Positions 26,546 through 36,227 of a stretch of 64,000 nt of DNA are shown here, piece after piece. Source of the DNA: Kolteria novifilia (lineage in GTDB: Bacteria; Planctomycetota; Planctomycetia; Kolteriales; Kolteriaceae); the NCBI GenBank assembly GCA_007748055.1, contig CP036279.1, forward strand, positions 3,162,001 to 3,226,000. Direction: 5' to 3'. Positions within the stretch are counted from its first letter, which is position 1. Each line of letters begins with the position of its first letter. The translations under genes and the position numbers were made by a program. The notes under the pieces are model-generated. The model saw nothing but the letters and a program-made list of their open reading frames with translations, was not told the DNA's origin and ran no database searches.

Positions 26546-29173
26546 TCACTCGTTGGCCGACGGGGGCAGGAGTTCCTTCAGCATCTCGAAGGAGTGTCGT
26601 TGCACCTCGGTTGGTTGACGCGAGAGGGCCACGTCGATCGACTGTCGGAGTTGCTCGGCATCGCCGAAGAGGATCGCGATCAGGGCGAGACCGTAGTGGG
26701 CATCGATCGCGGTCGATGGATCGTTGGCCGCTTGGAGGTAGCGCTTCTCCGCGTTGGGATAGAGGCCGGCGGCGTGATCGCACCACCCGATACGCAGCGA
26801 CAACCAAGGAGACTCCGATGCGGTCGGATCCTCGAAGGCCATGAACATGTCCCGAGCCTCGTCGGGACGTCCCAGCAACAAGAGCCAAGTCCCGATGCGA
26901 TCGACCTGTTCTTGGGAGAGGGTCGACGGCGATTGCTTGAGAAAGCTGTCGATGCCGATCTCAAGTAGGCCCGCGGCGACGAACTGCTGAAGCTGCGCGA
27001 AGGTGCGAACCGGAGTCTTGTGGTTGAGGACCGCTTTGGCGAGTTGGGCCTCCCGCTGGGCGATCATCTGCTTGATGGATCTTGCCAGGGTGATCTGGGC
27101 CCAGTTTCTGGGATACATGTCGCCGAGCTGCTTGAGGAATCGCGTGCTCGCCCCCACCGCGCCGAGTTCCTGGAGTCCCTGCTGGATGTAGAAGATGGTC
27201 GTGTAGCGATTCGGGTCTCGACGGTAAGCTCGATTGAGGGCGCCGGCGCCGATGGTGGAGAGAAGATCGGTCGTCGCGACCCAAGGCTTGTGAGCCGAGG
27301 GAAGCTGTCCATTTGGTTGCTGAAGCCGTTCGAGCGTCAGGTGGATCGCGGAGAACTGAAAGTGAGTCTCCCCCGACCAAGGTCGTCGGAGCACCGCGCG
27401 ACGCGCCGACTGGGCACCGGTCCAGAGCGCCGCGGCTTGTAGCCAGGGGGGGGCGTTGGGGCGATTCATTAGCGAAAGCCCGAGATGGTAGGCCCGCTGC
27501 GCGAGCAGATCATCGGCGTTGGGATAGAAGTCCTTGGGAGGGAACAAGACCCAACGGGGGGGCATCGCGGTGTGATCGAACGTCGACAGAACGCTCGTCG
27601 TCGCGAAGAGTTGTTCTCGGAAGGAGAACTCGGAGAGACCATCGGGAATCGCATGGGAGCGGTTGAGGAAGATGCCGAGGACTTCGTCGAAGTGCAGGCA
27701 TCGCCAACGAGGGTCGGAAAAGAGCGTCGCTTGGCTTCCGTGTTCGTGCTCGCTGTCGACGATGACCAGCGGGACCTGATAGTGGTCGAGCACCTCATTC
27801 CAGCCGTCGTCCTTCTGGATCGCCCGTTCGAGCTCCAGATAGCGACGATACATCGACTGGCTGTGAACCTCGAGCCGAGCATCCATGAGGACCTGATGCT
27901 CGGGGCCGTTCTCGTAGATGTAGACCGCCGCGCGGCCGAGATGAAAGAGGGCGGCGCGATCGGGCATTCCCGGCTTGCCGGCCAGACGCGTCGCGGCGCG
28001 CCCATAGTAGTTCTCGCGCGGCCCGAGTCCCCAGCGACGGACGGCTCCAGTCGCCAGGTACCATCGCTCGGAGATCACCAGAAAGCCCATGACCACGAGG
28101 AGGATGCCAACGATCACCGATACCGCGCGGAAGGCCATGAAACGCGGCCAGGTGCGACCGCCAAGGTTCCAACTCACCAATAGCGAAGCGACCAAGGCGA
28201 AGTGATTGCCGTTGCGTGTCGCTTGTAGTGCGAGCCAACCGAAGGCGAGCAGGGGAAGCAGTTGGAAGAGACGGCGTTCGATGAAGATTTCGCGCCACGC
28301 CCACGCGATGCTGAGCGCCGCGAGGACGAAGAGCAGGATTAAGAGCCACGCGTAGGGATTGAGATAGCCGCCTTGCGACCAGAAGGTGCTCAAGTCCTCG
28401 AGTTCGGCGATGCTCGAGCGGTAGATTTCGCCCTCGGAGTTCATTTTCACCCAGAGTTCGCGGACGAAGAGGACGTTGGTCACGCCGTAGGGGCTCACGA
28501 CGCAGGCGCCGAGGGTGAGGAGACTGGTGGGAAGGAGCCACTTGGGCCATTGGCGGGTGATCGGCCAACGGGCGACGATCTCGCACCAATACATCGCCAG
28601 GAGGATCGGCCCGAAGATGAAGAGACCTTGAACATTCGCCCAAAGCACTTGGATCAACGGCAGCAACCAGAGGAGCCCCGGTCGGCGCTCGGCATGGAGC
28701 AGGATGGTCACGAAGCTCGCGGTGAGCACCAGCGTGACGATCTCGGGGCGGACGTAGAAGCGGCTCGACATCAGGACCAGCGCCGGCAGCCAGACGAGGA
28801 CTTGCACGTTCACCGGCCAGGTGCGACGGTAGGCGGTCAACCCCACCGCCACCGTCAGCGCTCCCAGGATGGCTTTCACCAGGACGAGGCCGGCAATGCC
28901 GCCGAGGTGATGGACCGCGGCCGCCCCTAGTTGAAAGCCCCAATGGACATCGACCCATCGATCGTGATTCGGGTCGGTCGTGAAGCTGAACCAGTCCGCG
29001 GAGGGAACGCCCCGCTGCGGAATCAGTTCGCCCGCCTTGAGATGCCACCAGATGTCGAAATTCGCCATCTGAAAGCAGCCCAGCACGAGCGCGAGGGCCA
29101 CGAGCAGGAGGCGCAGCACCCAGCGCCGGAGAGCTGGTTCGGCGTTGGGGGCGTTTTGAGTGGTCAACTCCAT
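26546..29173 (-). CDS. multi-pass membrane protein with TPR-like C-terminal domain
   Basis: The protein has 875 residues from the ATG at 29173; a TTG at 29185 would add four. It starts with a TM helix (LLLVALALVLGCF), then FDIWWHLKAGELIPQRG and the segment DVHWGFQLGAAAVHH. These match the corresponding block of the protein at 6054-9449, so the two are paralogues. About ten TM helices run to about residue 390. The C-terminal half is soluble and ends in helical repeats of TPR type (GWCDHAAGLYPNAEKRYLQA). The ATG overlaps the end of the upstream glycosyltransferase gene by 10 bp. This suggests a role in glycan or glycolipid assembly at the membrane, which is inference. Confidence 0.8.
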   Translation of the reverse strand: MELTTQNAPNAEPALRRWVLRLLLVALALVLGCFQMANFDIWWHLKAGELIPQRGVPSADWFSFTTDPNHDRWVDVHWGFQLGAAAVHHLGGIAGLVLVKAILGALTVAVGLTAYRRTWPVNVQVLVWLPALVLMSSRFYVRPEIVTLVLTASFVTILLHAERRPGLLWLLPLIQVLWANVQGLFIFGPILLAMYWCEIVARWPITRQWPKWLLPTSLLTLGACVVSPYGVTNVLFVRELWVKMNSEGEIYRSSIAELEDLSTFWSQGGYLNPYAWLLILLFVLAALSIAWAWREIFIERRLFQLLPLLAFGWLALQATRNGNHFALVASLLVSWNLGGRTWPRFMAFRAVSVIVGILLVVMGFLVISERWYLATGAVRRWGLGPRENYYGRAATRLAGKPGMPDRAALFHLGRAAVYIYENGPEHQVLMDARLEVHSQSMYRRYLELERAIQKDDGWNEVLDHYQVPLVIVDSEHEHGSQATLFSDPRWRCLHFDEVLGIFLNRSHAIPDGLSEFSFREQLFATTSVLSTFDHTAMPPRWVLFPPKDFYPNADDLLAQRAYHLGLSLMNRPNAPPWLQAAALWTGAQSARRAVLRRPWSGETHFQFSAIHLTLERLQQPNGQLPSAHKPWVATTDLLSTIGAGALNRAYRRDPNRYTTIFYIQQGLQELGAVGASTRFLKQLGDMYPRNWAQITLARSIKQMIAQREAQLAKAVLNHKTPVRTFAQLQQFVAAGLLEIGIDSFLKQSPSTLSQEQVDRIGTWLLLLGRPDEARDMFMAFEDPTASESPWLSLRIGWCDHAAGLYPNAEKRYLQAANDPSTAIDAHYGLALIAILFGDAEQLRQSIDVALSRQPTEVQRHSFEMLKELLPPSANE

Positions 29174-29913
29174 CGATGCCGCCAAAGAGTCTTGATGGCG
29201 ATCAGGCCATCACGCCAACTGATCTTCTTACCTTCCTCAAAGGACCGGGGATGGTAGCGAATGGGAACCTCGTGAATGGGGATCCGCCGTCGCAGCAGTT
29301 TGGCCGTCACTTCCGGGCAGAATTCGAACCCGACCGCTTCCAAGGGGATCGATTGGATCAACTCGCGACGAAAGACCTTGTAGCAGGTCGGTTCGTCGGT
29401 CAGGTGGGAGCCGTAGAGCAGGTTCGCGACGAAGGTGACGAGTCTTCCTCCCCAGTAGTACTGCCAGTACGAGCTGTTTCGACTTCCCAAGATACGGGAG
29501 CCGTAGACAACGTGTACCTCGGGATCGGAGAAAGGAGCCAGGAGGGCGGGATAATCGTCGGGGTCATACTCGAGATCGGCGTCCTGAATGATGACCAAGT
29601 CGCCCTGAGCCCGGGCCAGGCCGGCACGCACCGCGGCGCCTTTGCCCTGATTGCTCGGCTGGCGAATGACCTCGATCCTGGTGGTCGCATCGGACGGGAC
29701 CGCCTCGGCGATCGCGACGCTCGCATCGGTCGAACCGTCGTCAACGACGATGATCTGGCGGTGCATGTCGACCGGAGGGGCCGATCGGACGCGATCCAAG
29801 ACTTGCCCGAGCGTCGCCTCTTCGTTGAAGCAGGGAATGACGATCGAAAGTAGTTCGGGATACCATGAGGCTGAATCCTCGGGCACGTTCTCTCCTTGGT
29901 TCGGATGCGGCAT
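29164..29913 (-). CDS. family 2 glycosyltransferase, DPM1-like
   Basis: The 249-residue enzyme has a GT-A fold. The nucleotide-sugar motifs are SIVIPCFNEE and VVDDGSTDAS at the front, NQGKGAAVRAGLARAQGD, and the metal-binding DxD in QDADLEYDPDD. The late block GFEFCPEVTAKLLRRRIPIHEVP resembles dolichol- or polyprenyl-phosphate mannosyl or glucosyl transferases. No TM helix is present. It probably makes a lipid-linked sugar that the next membrane protein in the operon could use. GTG 29916 is an alternative start one codon earlier. Confidence 0.92.
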   Translation of the reverse strand: MPHPNQGENVPEDSASWYPELLSIVIPCFNEEATLGQVLDRVRSAPPVDMHRQIIVVDDGSTDASVAIAEAVPSDATTRIEVIRQPSNQGKGAAVRAGLARAQGDLVIIQDADLEYDPDDYPALLAPFSDPEVHVVYGSRILGSRNSSYWQYYWGGRLVTFVANLLYGSHLTDEPTCYKVFRRELIQSIPLEAVGFEFCPEVTAKLLRRRIPIHEVPIRYHPRSFEEGKKISWRDGLIAIKTLWRHRWS

Positions 29914-30081
29914 CACCGATCGTCGCGGTCCGACGGGGCCAGTGCGATCGTGACGTTCGAGTTCACGCGAATTTCACGAGGAACATTCGGAGAATAGCCC
30001 TCGACGAGGAACCGTTCGTTGTCGGCCCCATCTTCCCCTCTATAACTCCGACAAGCTATCCCCCCGCGCGAAAGGAATGCA

Positions 30082-31467
30082 ATGCCCCCGGCTTCAAAAG
30101 TGATGGTGATCGGACTCGATTGTGCGGCTCCGGAACTGGTTTTTGATCGCTTTGCCGGCCAATTGCCCCATTTGGACGCTCTGCGAGAGCGTTCGCGCTG
30201 GGGAAAACTCGAGAGCGTGACCCCGCCGATCACCGTTCCCGCTTGGGCGTGCATGATGACGGGAAAGGATCCCGGTCGACTGGGAATCTACGGTTTTCGT
30301 AACCGGACGAGTCATGCCTACGACGATCTGAAGACCGCGAACAGCGAATCGATCAAGGAACGGACGCTATGGGATCTACTGGGGAGTCTCGGGCTCAAGT
30401 CGATCCTCGTCGGGGTTCCGCCGAGCTACCCGGTCCTGCCGGTCAAGGGAATCCGGCTCGGCTGCTTTCTCACCCCAGGTACCGACGGCAACGATTGGGC
30501 CTATCCACCCGCGATCGTCGAGGAACTCAATGAGAGTGCCGGGGGATATGCCGTCGACGTCGCCGACTTTCGCAGCCCGGAGAAGGACCGCTTGCTCAGC
30601 GACATCTTCGAGCTCAACCATCGCCAGTTCGATGCCGCCGAGTACCTGCTGGCGAACAAGCCGTGGGACTTCTTCATGATGGTCAATATCGCGGTTGACC
30701 GCATGCACCACGCCTTTTGGAGCTATTTCGACCAGGGGCACCGCAAATACCAGCCGGGCAACCCTTACGAAGGCAAGATGCTCGACTTCTACAAGGAGGT
30801 CGACGAGCGGATCGGGCGACTGCTTGAGCACGCCGATGACTCGACCGCGGTCCTCATCGTTTCCGATCACGGTGCCAAACGCATCGATGGCGGCATTTGC
30901 ATCAATGAATGGCTCATCAAGGAGGGGTTGTTGACGCTCAAGGGGCCGATTCCCGACGAGCCGACTCCCTATGCCAAGATCGGCGTCGACTGGTCGAACA
31001 CCAAGGCCTGGGGGGAAGGGGGCTACTACGCCCGCGTCTTCGTCAACCTCAAGGGTCGGGAGCCGGAAGGGCAAGTCGAGCCCGAGGAGTACGACGCCTT
31101 CCGTAACGATCTCGCGACCAAGCTCGCCGCGATTCCCGATGACCAAGGGCAACCCATTCCGACAAGTGTCTACAAGCCGGAAGAGTTGTATCCCGAAGTG
31201 AACAACATCGCCCCCGACCTGTTGGCTCATTTCGGGGCGTTGCACTGGCGCTCGATCGGGACTGTCGGGCATGGCGGGATTCACACGCTCGAGAACGACA
31301 CGGGCCCCGACGACGCCAACCATGCCGAATTCGGGATCTACGTCCTCTCCGGACCAGGAGTGGAGCCCCAGCATGCCGATGGGCACTTGCTGCAGATCGC
31401 TCCGACACTTTTGCGCGTGATGGGCAAGCGAGTCCCCAAGGATATGCGGTCCGAGCCGATGGTCTGA
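30082..31467 (+). CDS. alkaline phosphatase/phosphodiesterase superfamily protein
   Basis: The 461-residue protein has the metal-dependent phosphodiesterase/nucleotide pyrophosphatase fold. VMVIGLDCAAPELV gives the first metal Asp (D13). PPITVPAWACMMTGKDPG holds the nucleophile region (Thr in ITVP). LIVSDHGAK and GHGGIHT supply late metal Asp/His ligands. No signal peptide is seen, so it may be cytoplasmic. In related proteins the substrates are nucleotide sugars or phosphodiesters, but here the substrate is unknown. Divergent from the GT2 gene by about 165 bp and followed by the Fur-family gene. Confidence 0.9.
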   Translation: MPPASKVMVIGLDCAAPELVFDRFAGQLPHLDALRERSRWGKLESVTPPITVPAWACMMTGKDPGRLGIYGFRNRTSHAYDDLKTANSESIKERTLWDLLGSLGLKSILVGVPPSYPVLPVKGIRLGCFLTPGTDGNDWAYPPAIVEELNESAGGYAVDVADFRSPEKDRLLSDIFELNHRQFDAAEYLLANKPWDFFMMVNIAVDRMHHAFWSYFDQGHRKYQPGNPYEGKMLDFYKEVDERIGRLLEHADDSTAVLIVSDHGAKRIDGGICINEWLIKEGLLTLKGPIPDEPTPYAKIGVDWSNTKAWGEGGYYARVFVNLKGREPEGQVEPEEYDAFRNDLATKLAAIPDDQGQPIPTSVYKPEELYPEVNNIAPDLLAHFGALHWRSIGTVGHGGIHTLENDTGPDDANHAEFGIYVLSGPGVEPQHADGHLLQIAPTLLRVMGKRVPKDMRSEPMV

Positions 31468-31546
31468 AGAGCTACACTTGAGAGAGGGTGTCCCTGAGAC
31501 GGCCCTTGCGGCGAAGAAATTGAGCTTGGCCAAGCGCGGGCCTGGA

Positions 31547-31576
31547 TTGGACCGCAACGCGGTACGTCAGTATACT
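31547..31576 (+). promoter_or_regulatory. strong sigma-70-like promoter of the Fur-family gene
   Basis: TTGGAC (31547-31552) and TATACT (31571-31576) are 18 bases apart. The expected start is about 31583, only a few bases before the ATG at 31586. The transcript would then be nearly leaderless. Confidence 0.5.
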
Positions 31577-31585
31577 GGTGGTAAG

Positions 31586-32128
31586 ATGAGCACTTCGACA
31601 CCAAACCTCGATCCTGAAGACGCCAAACAGATCTTCGACGGCACGGTTGACCTGCCGTCGGTGCCTGTCAGCCAGTCTCCCGTGGAGAAGTTTCGGGAGT
31701 ACCTCGATTTGCACGGTCTCAAGTGCACCGGGGAGCGGATGCGGCTCGTTGAGCACGTCTTCGAGGAGCACAATCACTTCGAAGCCGACCAGTTGGTCGC
31801 TCGGGTCCGCGAGCGGAGTCTGCGCGTCAGCCGCTCGACGGTCTACCGGACACTGACCCTCTTGGTCGAAGCAGGTCTTCTACGTGAGTTAAAGCTAGGT
31901 TCACGAACGGCTTACGAGCACGATTACGGCTATCCGCAGCACGAACACCTCTTCTGCGAAAAGTGTGGCAAGGTACTGGAGTTCGTCAGCGAAGAGATCT
32001 CTCAACTAGTGGACGAGATCTGCCGCAAGTTCCAGTTTCGCCCCTCCAAGCACCAATTCGTCGTCCACGGCATCTGCCAGGACTGCCGAAACGAGCGTTC
32101 CCCCCGTCGGCGTCTCGACTTGATTTGA
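31586..32128 (+). CDS. Fur family transcriptional regulator
   Basis: The protein has 180 residues from the ATG at 31586. After a 30-residue extension it has the Fur DNA-binding domain: VEKFREYLDLHGLKCTGERM and VSRSTVYRTLTLLVEAGLL. The metal-binding half follows: HEHLFCEKCGKVLEF with one CxxC pair and HGICQDC with the second. The pairs suggest a structural zinc site. Which metal or peroxide signal it reads (Fur, Zur, PerR) cannot be told. An in-frame ATG at 31478 exists, but its extension overlaps the putative promoter and is not protein-like. Confidence 0.93.
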   Translation: MSTSTPNLDPEDAKQIFDGTVDLPSVPVSQSPVEKFREYLDLHGLKCTGERMRLVEHVFEEHNHFEADQLVARVRERSLRVSRSTVYRTLTLLVEAGLLRELKLGSRTAYEHDYGYPQHEHLFCEKCGKVLEFVSEEISQLVDEICRKFQFRPSKHQFVVHGICQDCRNERSPRRRLDLI

Positions 32129-32300
32129 CATATTTTGTCATACCGATCCATTCTCGCTAAGACCCCTCGGTGAAAGAGGTTGCGCTGTCTCCTCGCGATC
32201 TTTGCGAGCATTGAGGGTCATACCAGGTTTGACGGTTGACCGGATCGCGGATACCCTTTCGTATTCCGTCGTCATACACCGCCGGCTCCGAGATCTCACC

Positions 32301-33242
32301 ATGCCCAGACGTTTGCCTCGCGCTTTCACTCTCGTTGAATTGCTTGTCGTCATCGCCATTATCGGCGTGTTGGTCGGATTGCTGCTTCCAGCCGTTCAGC
32401 AAGCACGCGAAGCCGCGCGCCGCATGCAGTGCAAGAGTCAGCTCAAACAGATCGGGATCGCGCTTCATACCTACCACGAGAGCCATGGACTCTTCCCGCC
32501 CGGCTATGTCACCACCGATGCCAACTCCGAGGACATCACCAACGGCGGCTACGGTTGGAACACGTACCTCTTGCCCTACCTCGATCAAACGCAGCTCTAC
32601 GACCGCATTAACTTCAGTGAGACCAACGCCGAGGACAACCTCGCGACCATTTACGGAACCCGGATCCCAGGGCTGCTCTGTCCCTCCGACTCCGGCGACG
32701 ATGCCTGGGACATGAGTCAGATCGTCTTCGACCCGACCGGAAGTTCGGGAGTCGTGGGCGCGATCACGATGGCGCGGAGTAGCTATCCGGGATGTGCTGG
32801 CCAAGGGGAGCCGGGGGCCGAGCTGGGCGACAACCCCAATGGGATTCTGTACCGGGACTCGAGCATTGGGATGAGTTCCATCCTCGACGGAACGTCGACG
32901 ACGATCGCGGTCGGGGAGCGTGCGACGACCACCCGGGCCGTCCGACCCACGAATCAATTCGACACGCCGACGACCTGGTTCGGAATCGATCTGACTTATC
33001 GCAACAACGCCGGCGAGGCGGGAGCCAATCTTCTGCTCGGCCACACCGGCGATCCCACCGGAGACGTCCATCCGCCGAACAACATCGAGATGGAAGACGA
33101 GGACTATTCGAGCTACCATCCCGGCGGCGCCCACTTCATCATGACCGACGGAAGCGTCACCTTCATCAGCAGTTCGGTCGATCCCATCACCTTTGCCGGC
33201 ATGGGTAGCCGCAACGGCAACGAAGTCATCGAAGGCTTCTAA
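32301..33242 (+). CDS. DUF1559 pseudopilin-like protein
   Basis: This DUF1559 protein has 313 residues from the ATG at 32301. The prepilin-like helix ([20 protein letters not shown]) starts at residue 9, and HPGGAHFIMTDGSVTFI gives H-x9-DG near the end. The middle has a CPSDSGDDAW cysteine block and GGYGWNTYLLPYLDQ. This family is probably exported through a pseudopilus-like route. Alone in its own transcription unit and convergent with the methyltransferase gene. It lacks the DVD loop of the 47-52 kb paralogues. Confidence 0.92.
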   Translation: MPRRLPRAFTLVELLVVIAIIGVLVGLLLPAVQQAREAARRMQCKSQLKQIGIALHTYHESHGLFPPGYVTTDANSEDITNGGYGWNTYLLPYLDQTQLYDRINFSETNAEDNLATIYGTRIPGLLCPSDSGDDAWDMSQIVFDPTGSSGVVGAITMARSSYPGCAGQGEPGAELGDNPNGILYRDSSIGMSSILDGTSTTIAVGERATTTRAVRPTNQFDTPTTWFGIDLTYRNNAGEAGANLLLGHTGDPTGDVHPPNNIEMEDEDYSSYHPGGAHFIMTDGSVTFISSSVDPITFAGMGSRNGNEVIEGF

Positions 33243-33271
33243 CACGACGTGACGACCTGATGTTCGGGGGC

Positions 33272-33294
33272 CACTGGCTGCTTGTCAGCCAGTG
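33272..33294. repeat. family A palindrome
   Basis: CACTGGCTG, a 5-base loop and CAGCCAGTG lie 30 bp after the DUF1559 stop, between convergent genes. Confidence 0.85.
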
Positions 33295-33334
33295 AAAATG
33301 AGTCACGTTGCCGGCAACCTGAAGTTGGACGTCG

Positions 33335-34366
33335 TCACCCGCGGGAAGCGATCACGAAGAGGGATTCGCCGCTCTTCGCGGCATCGGCCCGCTTCGCCGC
33401 AAGCTGGGATAGGTGCTTGGATGCGAAGATCGTCCGCGACCAACCCAAGCCGAGTTCGCGAGCACGTCGCGCCGATCGCCGGATCCATCCCGGATGCGGT
33501 GCCGTCAATACCTTGCGGACGCGGAGTCCTTCCAATTCAAACATCTTCACGAGCGAACCGGCGGTGAAGTGACTCAGGTGTCGTGGTAGGTCAAGCCCGG
33601 CCCATGCGGGACCAAAGTGTTTCGCGGCCCAACCATCCTGGTTGGGAACCGACATCATGATCCGTCCATCGACCGCGAGCAGACCCCGCGCTTCCCGCAA
33701 CGCCAGGCGGGGACGATCGAGGTGTTCCAGGACTTCCCACGAGGTGATCAGATCGAAGGGACCGGCGGGGACGTCCGCCCCCGGAAAATCGGTCACGAAC
33801 GTCGCCGTCTCCCCCGCCTCGTGGGCCTTCTCGATCGCACGCGGACTCCGGTCGATGCCGGTCGCGTCCCAACCGAGTTGTCGCATGCGCGCCAGGTAAT
33901 GCCCGTTGCCGCAGCCGATGTCGAGCAGTCTTCCTTCCCCATGGACGGGAACGAAGCGTGGATCGATCAGCGGACGCAGTCGACGGCGCGTCACCAGGCC
34001 GGGCCAATGGCGGGCGGGGCCGAGAAAGCCCATCTCGACGTCGCGGCCGGGACGAAGAACCCAGCGTTCGAGGGTGCGACGTAGTCGGGTGCTCCAGCGG
34101 GTGCGCTTGGTCGCCGTCTGGTGCGGGGGATAGTTCTCCGGGTAGTCGAGTTCCCAATCGTCAGGCCGCGGTCGCGGGTTGGTGAACATTTGGCCGCACT
34201 CGAGGCACGCCGCGATCCGCCAGGGGATCTCCTCGGGCCCGAGGAAGCGCTCGACGAGTTGCGACTCGCGCGAGAAACAGGCGGGACAGCGAGACGCGAT
34301 CGTCTCCCGCAGGTCGTCAGGTGTTTCCGCGTGGCTCGAAGCGAGCGACCGCAACCGGCGATTCAT
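33335..34366 (-). CDS. class I SAM-dependent methyltransferase with zinc ribbon
   Basis: The 343-residue enzyme has an N-terminal zinc ribbon, CPAC (27-30) and CLEC (54-57), then the SAM-binding motif LLDIGCGNG (147-155) and the acidic DRSP strand-2 end. LITSWEVLEHLDRP is the post-motif helix, typical of methyltransferases of the Methyltransf_11/23 type. Proteins of this layout often modify sugars or lipids in envelope-polysaccharide clusters. Its ATG overlaps the upstream membrane-transferase stop (ATGA), so the two are co-translated. The target is unknown. Confidence 0.92.
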   Translation of the reverse strand: MNRRLRSLASSHAETPDDLRETIASRCPACFSRESQLVERFLGPEEIPWRIAACLECGQMFTNPRPRPDDWELDYPENYPPHQTATKRTRWSTRLRRTLERWVLRPGRDVEMGFLGPARHWPGLVTRRRLRPLIDPRFVPVHGEGRLLDIGCGNGHYLARMRQLGWDATGIDRSPRAIEKAHEAGETATFVTDFPGADVPAGPFDLITSWEVLEHLDRPRLALREARGLLAVDGRIMMSVPNQDGWAAKHFGPAWAGLDLPRHLSHFTAGSLVKMFELEGLRVRKVLTAPHPGWIRRSARRARELGLGWSRTIFASKHLSQLAAKRADAAKSGESLFVIASRG

Positions 34367-36090
34367 CGACTTGGACCTTTCTGAGTCATCGCCGCGAGCG
34401 ATGAGGGGATGCGGTAGAGGAAGACGTCGGCCGACTCCGTGCTCGCTCCGCTGGGGAAGGTCGCGACGAGATCACCCATCGCGTCGACGCGGGCGATGGT
34501 ACGGTGGGTGGCTAAGTCGGTCCGAAAGATGAGCGACGGGTCAATGACCGCGTAGTCAAAGGGGAGCGTGGCCGGTTCCGCCGCCGATCCCAACTCCCAC
34601 ACCTCGCGATCCGCGAAGAACCCGCTCACGCCGGCGGGGTCGAAGAGCGTGCTGCTCCTGGCGGTGTTCGATCGCAGCCAAGCGGCGGCCTCCAAATGAC
34701 CGCGCCGATGCGGATGCAGTGGACGAAACCAATCGGGGACCGATAGCGCGAGTGCCATCATGGCGACACTGCCGACGAAGGCGATCTGGCGCCGGATGGC
34801 GAATAGCTCGCTGCTCCAGTTGCGTTCCCAAGCGAACCGCAGCCCGGTGGTGACGCGGCTCCTCGCCGCGAACAGTCCCGTTGCCGCGACCATTGCGACC
34901 AGCGGCAGGATGGGAAGCAGGTAGCGTCCGGCGAGGAAGCCGACCTTCAGCCGTAGCAGCACTAGCGCCGCCGAACACGCGAGGATCGCGACGACCGCGG
35001 GGACCACGCTGGGCCATCGAGCCAGCCGTCGGGCCCGGAGATCGAGTAGCCCCCAAATCGCGAAGAGTAACGGCCAAAATCGCGTCTCTTGGGCAAGCTC
35101 CTTCCCGAAGCGAAGGACCGCCGTGATGACCGCGGGGAGCGGGAGCCGCCAGGACGAACCGGTGATCTCCAATAACTGGTCGCGCTGATGTTGGTCTTCT
35201 TGCTGGCTGCGTTTGTAGCGGGTGACGTCGACGCCGGCGAGTCGATCGACTGAGCCGCTTGCGAGAAAGGTTTCCACCGGCTTGCTCGCCCGAGAGGCCA
35301 TCGCTTGAGCGCTACGGCTGGTCGTCCAACGTTGCGACGCTCCCATCAGGAGTCCGACCGGAAGGAGGAAAGCCGCGACGTAGCAAAGCAGGGCCAAACC
35401 ATATCGCCAGGAGTCGAACGTGGGTTTCCGCGTGGTACGGAGGGAATCGACGCACCAAACGAGTCCGCCGCTCGCGACCGCGATCATTGGCAGGAGGATT
35501 GCTTCGACACGGGTCGCGAATGCCAGCGCCGCCACGAGGCCGGCGAGCAGGGCGTGTTGCCGCCGTCCATCGCGCATCCAGCGAAGTAGCAAGTAGAAAC
35601 TGATCATCCAAAGCGCGGCATGGACGTTGTCCGAAAGGACATCGGCGGCATAGCGAGCTGGACGGGGAAGAATCGCGAAGATCGCGCAGCCCCAGAAAGC
35701 GATGCGGGGCGACCAAATCTCGCGGCCGACCAGGTAGGAAACGGCCACGAAAACGAGCGAGGAGACGATACCGACGATCTTGCCGACACGCCACCAACTC
35801 GTGGGGGTGTCGTTTCCGGTCAGCGTTACTTCGAGCGTGTGGGTCGTCCACAGTGTCACAGGGTAGACGGGGTGCGAGGAAGAGGAGCGGAGGAATTCCG
35901 GAAAGCTCGTCTCGCCGAAGAGCCTCGCGTCCTCGACGTAGCGAAGCATATCCCGCGCCGGAGCAACCGCGCCGATGGCGAGGCAAAGTCGTGGCAACAG
36001 GGTGATGCAAAGCAGCAGAACAAGCGCCGCTGCCTCGGATCGAACCAACGACGTTGGAAGCCCAGCGGTGATGTCGCGTCTCTTGGCCAT
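34363..36090 (-). CDS. GT39/PMT-like membrane glycosyltransferase
   Basis: This membrane protein has 575 residues, with about eleven hydrophobic segments and a soluble tail from about residue 470. The first loop after TM1 has ARDMLRYVEDARLFGE and HPVYPVTLW, a pattern shared with GT39/PMT and ArnT-like transferases, where acidic residues in this loop are catalytic. The likely donor is a polyprenyl-phosphate sugar. First gene of a two-gene operon with the methyltransferase. Exact substrate is unknown. Confidence 0.82.
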   Translation of the reverse strand: MAKRRDITAGLPTSLVRSEAAALVLLLCITLLPRLCLAIGAVAPARDMLRYVEDARLFGETSFPEFLRSSSSHPVYPVTLWTTHTLEVTLTGNDTPTSWWRVGKIVGIVSSLVFVAVSYLVGREIWSPRIAFWGCAIFAILPRPARYAADVLSDNVHAALWMISFYLLLRWMRDGRRQHALLAGLVAALAFATRVEAILLPMIAVASGGLVWCVDSLRTTRKPTFDSWRYGLALLCYVAAFLLPVGLLMGASQRWTTSRSAQAMASRASKPVETFLASGSVDRLAGVDVTRYKRSQQEDQHQRDQLLEITGSSWRLPLPAVITAVLRFGKELAQETRFWPLLFAIWGLLDLRARRLARWPSVVPAVVAILACSAALVLLRLKVGFLAGRYLLPILPLVAMVAATGLFAARSRVTTGLRFAWERNWSSELFAIRRQIAFVGSVAMMALALSVPDWFRPLHPHRRGHLEAAAWLRSNTARSSTLFDPAGVSGFFADREVWELGSAAEPATLPFDYAVIDPSLIFRTDLATHRTIARVDAMGDLVATFPSGASTESADVFLYRIPSSLAAMTQKGPSR

Positions 36091-36156
36091 CCTTGGCCTC
36101 GCTGTCGTTTCGCCGCGTCCGGATTAGAGCACCGTCAAGACCTGACTTTCGGGTGC

Positions 36157-36179
36157 CACTGGCTGCTTGTCAGCCAGTG
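36157..36179. repeat. family A palindrome
   Basis: CACTGGCTG, a 5-base loop and CAGCCAGTG sit between the end of alaS and the start of the membrane transferase gene, preceded by TTCGGGTGC. It could terminate the recA-alaS transcript. Confidence 0.85.
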
Positions 36180-36227
36180 CGAAGGGGTTGGGGTTACACC
36201 AACACCAACTTCAAGTTGGAACAGAGC

